From NCBI RefSeq assembly GCF_030272615.1, contig NC_081413.1, positions 334,532,302 through 334,596,301 of the forward strand: a stretch of 64,000 nucleotides of DNA, given 5' to 3'. This DNA is from Cryptomeria japonica (lineage: Eukaryota; Streptophyta; Pinopsida; Cupressales; Cupressaceae). Shown here piece by piece: positions 62,211 through 64,000 of the stretch. The stretch's first letter is position 1; every line of letters begins with the position of its first letter. The notes under the pieces were generated by a model. The model searched no databases. It saw only the letters and a list, made by a program, of their open reading frames with translations, and had not been told where the DNA came from. The translations under genes were made by a program, and so were the position numbers.

Positions 62211-62436
62211 TGTAATGCCCCGCCAGGAAACCCCTAAGGGATAAAGCTAAAACACACAAATGGAGTGCAAATAAATATAAATATTATGATAAGACACAAC
62301 ATTAAGATAAATTGGAGTTATCTAAAGCTTAGATAACACAACGGAAGGCTAAACAAACCTAAGGAGTTTCCCAACGTGATTACGTAACTTAACACCTAAC
62401 TCAACTCGTGACATTTGATCCAATTAAGCAGGGTAT
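62211..62436 (-). repeat. Start of a third LARD-type LTR, interrupted
   Basis: TGTAATGCCCCGCCAGGAAA and the following 200 bp align with the starts of the LTRs at 12390 and 20610, with more divergence than those two show from each other. It is cut at 62436 by the next element. Orientation is assigned by analogy with the element at 12390. Confidence 0.85.
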
Positions 62437-64000
62437 TGTAGCGTCGTAAATTGTACGCACTTGCTAGGGTGGTACAATTTCACACCTAGTTTAGCACCCG
62501 CCTTGGCGCATTTTGCATTTTGCATTGCATTTCCCCTTTAGCACTTAATTAATTAAATTAATTAGGTCTAAGGGTCTATTTTATCATCTTCCACATTATA
62601 AAGTTGGGCCCTTTCATTAAAGTGTGCCCCTTTCATTTTATTCTTCCAATACATCATTTAATCAAAAACCCTAATTAGGTCCTATTTTGAACTTGGGGGC
62701 TTGATTTCGGGGGTCAAAACATCTCAAAATCAGCTGTAACTTCGGGATTCTCTCTAAAATCATCATATCCGACGACCCTAAAAATTTGGTGAAAAGTTGT
62801 CGGGACCATGGCGCCCGGAGTGCAACATGGTCCCGGACATTTTTCTCGAAATTTTAGGAGCACGATCCAATCATAAAATAAAGCTTAACCCCAAGAAATT
62901 GGCGGGATATTCAATCTCTAGGTCGGCTAAAAGTTGAAATTACGACCTAGGGTTTCATATATAAGAGCTCTCTTTCTTCATTTGAAAGGATTCGAATTTT
63001 GGCTTTCGAGGACCTCATATGCAGCGAAAGAGCAGATCTTTGAAGACTTCAACAACATTCAACATCCTTCTATCAAGCATTTATCAATTTCATTCATCCA
63101 TTTAGGGCTTGGAAGACATTGAAGAACAATAGGAGATTACCGACTGAAGATTGGCTTGTACTCCTCCCTTGAGGGTTGGGTATGATTTCATGTTGTTTTC
63201 ATGTCTTTGCATAAGCTTCAATATATCCTTTATTCATGCTTTAGATCACTTTGCATCTTGATTTAGAGCATTTACATTGTCATTTACAAGCAATTAGGGT
63301 TTACTTTCTAGGTTGCTCTAGTTTGCTTTCTTGCATTTTAGGACCTTGCACACACACTAGGTCTGCACACACAATACATTTTACAATACAACTTGGCTAT
63401 TCGTGGAGGTGGAAATCACTGAAGTGGGGGTTTGACTAAGGCAAAACCCTATATAGCCGCCCAAACACCTTTTCAGATATAAGTGCAGGTTTCGGGACTC
63501 GGACGACGCCGCAGGTTACAGATCCGGAAGAAGCAGACTGAGACCGACCTTCCCACCAAATTTTAGAGCAAAAGACCAGGACAGGGGCATGGGGTGCCCT
63601 GGTCCTACTAGGATAGGGGTGCTGGGTGCCCTGGTCCCTGGGAGAGGGGCGCTGGGCGCCCTGGTCCTCCTGACAGACAACATTTTCAGCATTTTTGACA
63701 GCTTTTCCAAAGTGCAAAACAGCAGTTTCCGGAGCAGTTTCAGGGGCAGAATCAGGACAGTGGCGCCCGCGCCCCCGTCCTGAACATTTTCAGTCAGATT
63801 TTAACTCCGGGTACACATTTTCATTCTTGTCTTATTCTTGTATTTACAGTTTTCCATTATTTAAGTTCAATTCTGCAAATCTTGTTATTAGTTCATACTT
63901 GCACTTTGGGGTTTGGGATTGAACTTGCATCATTTTATCTTTCAATTACAACAAAGGAATAGAAATCCTAATAGGTATCCCATGGCTCTCTCTTCCACAA
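62437..64000 (+). mobile_element. LTR of the TGTAG family, running off the right edge
   Basis: Starts TGTAGCGTCGTAAATTG, after GGTAT in the LARD-type LTR. It is related to the solo LTR at 48797: similar first bases and the same 'cgtggaggtgg...gtttgactaaggcaaaaccc' region near 63400. It contains an inverted pair gggaccatgg / catggtccc near 62805-62835 and a GC-rich array near 63574. No end was found inside the window. Confidence 0.8.
63574..63665. repeat. GC-rich tandem array, three units of 30-32 bp
   Basis: Units end in GGTGCCCTGGT or GGCGCCCTGGT and contain AGGGG(T/C)(G)C; they lie at 63574-63603, 63604-63635 and 63636-63665. The corresponding part of the related solo LTR at 48797 has no such array, so it expanded within the family. 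Confidence 0.85.

Overview
This window is plant nuclear DNA, most likely from a gymnosperm or another large, repeat-rich genome. The reasons are a dense nest of Copia-type LTR retrotransposons primed by initiator-Met tRNA, L1-type LINEs with plant-style ORF1 and RNase H domains, a very large non-coding LTR element, long AT dinucleotide tracts and a generally AT-rich background. I find no convincing host protein gene, rRNA or tRNA. Species cannot be named from the sequence.

The backbone of about 50 kb is one old, decayed minus-strand LINE ('LINE-a'), recoverable as at least six separated pieces between about 52.6 kb and 9.9 kb. Read 5' to 3' on the minus strand they give an ORF1 tail and endonuclease, reverse transcriptase, zinc-binding linker, RNase H, then a third ORF. 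The pieces are separated by younger insertions, most with target-site duplications: Copia-3 (52567-59773), a solo LTR (48797-49974), Copia-2 (40777-48332), a second and much better preserved LINE ('LINE-b', 32245-40301, 18-bp duplication), Copia-1 (24353-31397) and a large LARD-like element (12390-23876, duplication GCAAG).

The most interesting object is LINE-b. Between its duplications it carries the expected ORF1 (plant gag-like with a CCHC knuckle) and ORF2 (endonuclease, RT, RNase H), plus a further 1.6-kb ORF downstream of RNase H that I do not recognise. A decayed homologue occupies the same place in LINE-a, so this looks like a three-ORF LINE lineage.

Left flank (1-9.9 kb): a minus-strand Copia element runs off the left edge. 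Its LTR is interrupted by a 4.2-kb solo large LTR (631-4875, duplication CATCA) and by a Copia-1-family solo LTR. A 39-bp minisatellite and unassigned AT-rich DNA follow. Right flank (59.8-64 kb): fragments of minus-strand Copia-like LTRs, then the start of another LARD-type LTR cut by an LTR element that runs off the right edge.

A recurring feature is short GC-rich arrays of self-complementary units inside otherwise AT-rich large LTRs. All element coding regions carry in-frame stops or frameshifts, many explicable as C-to-T transitions, so nothing here is predicted to be autonomously active.
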